Source: an uncultured Solobacterium sp. (GTDB lineage: Bacteria > Bacillota_I > Bacilli_A > Erysipelotrichales > Erysipelotrichaceae). From it: 7,308 nt of DNA. The notes beneath the pieces were generated by a model. That model did not search any database. It was not told the DNA's origin and saw only the letters and a list, made by a program, of their open reading frames with translations. Shown in pieces: positions 7,164-7,308 of the stretch. The stretch lies in contig URHY01000088.1 in the NCBI GenBank assembly GCA_900547815.1, positions 1-7,308 of the forward strand, given 5' to 3'. Both the position numbers and the translations under genes were made by a program. The first letter of the stretch is position 1; each line of letters begins with the position of its first letter.

Positions 7164-7170
7164 GATTTAG

Positions 7171-7204
7171 GGATGCTTGGAAAAGTGTCCTTTTTTCTTT
7201 TTTT
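7171..7204 (+). terminator. Terminator of rpiB
   Basis: GGATGCTT (7171-7178) pairs with AAGTGTCC (7183-7190) with two G-T wobbles and a GGAA tetraloop. It is followed by a long T tract (7191-7205, interrupted by one C), and lies 8 nt after the rpiB stop. Confidence 0.88.
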
Positions 7205-7255
7205 TAAATTGCTCAATTGTAAAACTAAATCCCATTGAGAAATAGTAAATACTAC

Positions 7256-7305
7256 GAGGTTGAATTTAGTAATTCCAAATTTACTAAATTTGACCTCATT
7301 TTTTT
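7256..7305 (+). terminator. Second strong hairpin with T tail at the right edge
   Basis: Bases 7256-7272 pair over 17 positions with 7281-7297 (two G-T wobbles on the plus strand), leaving an 8-nt loop, then seven T residues (7299-7305). It is directional to the plus strand. It is about 50 nt after the rpiB terminator with no gene between, so it is either a back-up terminator or the end of a short transcript. Just upstream, TAGTA (7243-7247) and TACTA (7250-7254) form another small inverted pair. Confidence 0.6.
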
Positions 7306-7308
7306 GTG

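Overview
This window is AT-rich DNA using the standard bacterial code (TGA acts as a stop), with strong AGGAGG-type ribosome binding sites and short U-tailed intrinsic terminators. That points to a low-GC Bacillota genome. An anaerobic, gut-type Erysipelotrichales-like host is my guess from the flavour of the proteins; it is not demonstrated.

Layout. (1) 1-56: a short unexplained flank joined to the C-terminal two thirds of a PilT-type retraction ATPase (57-698). The match to PilT begins exactly at the Lys-Ser of the Walker A motif, so the gene is broken. A terminator follows. (2) 791-2640: a two-gene operon, MATE exporter plus small SGNH/GDSL hydrolase, with stop and start overlapping by one base. 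(3) 2648-3211 (minus): the manganese exporter gene mntP, with only 7 nt between its stop and the hydrolase stop. Its leader (3221-3353) is a yybP-ykoY manganese riboswitch followed by a terminator whose 5' arm reuses the closing helix of the aptamer. (4) 3455-4042 (plus): a histidine phosphatase fired from its own strong promoter, divergent from mntP. (5) 4008-4679 (minus): a YoaK/DUF1275 membrane protein whose 3' end overlaps the phosphatase by 35 nt. (6) 4760-6091 (minus): a hexameric NADP-type glutamate dehydrogenase with a strong terminator. (7) 6259-6654 and 6714-7163 (plus): a small two-TM zinc-ribbon protein and ribose-5-phosphate isomerase B, probably one transcript, ending in an intrinsic terminator. 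A second strong hairpin-T signal closes the window.

How the genes relate. Most are separate housekeeping units: metal efflux, drug efflux, nitrogen assimilation, pentose phosphate interconversion. No single pathway links them, and I see no clear undescribed multi-gene system, transposase, CRISPR array, tRNA or rRNA. The more interesting content is regulatory. It comprises the Mn riboswitch/terminator switch, two reciprocal terminators placed inside the opposing coding regions of the phosphatase and DUF1275 genes (predicting about 370 nt of antisense mRNA overlap), interleaved inverted repeats at the start of the zinc-ribbon gene, and the broken pilT. No stretch longer than 300 bases lacks a gene; the longest gaps (3212-3454, 6092-6258, 7164-7308) hold the regulatory features listed.
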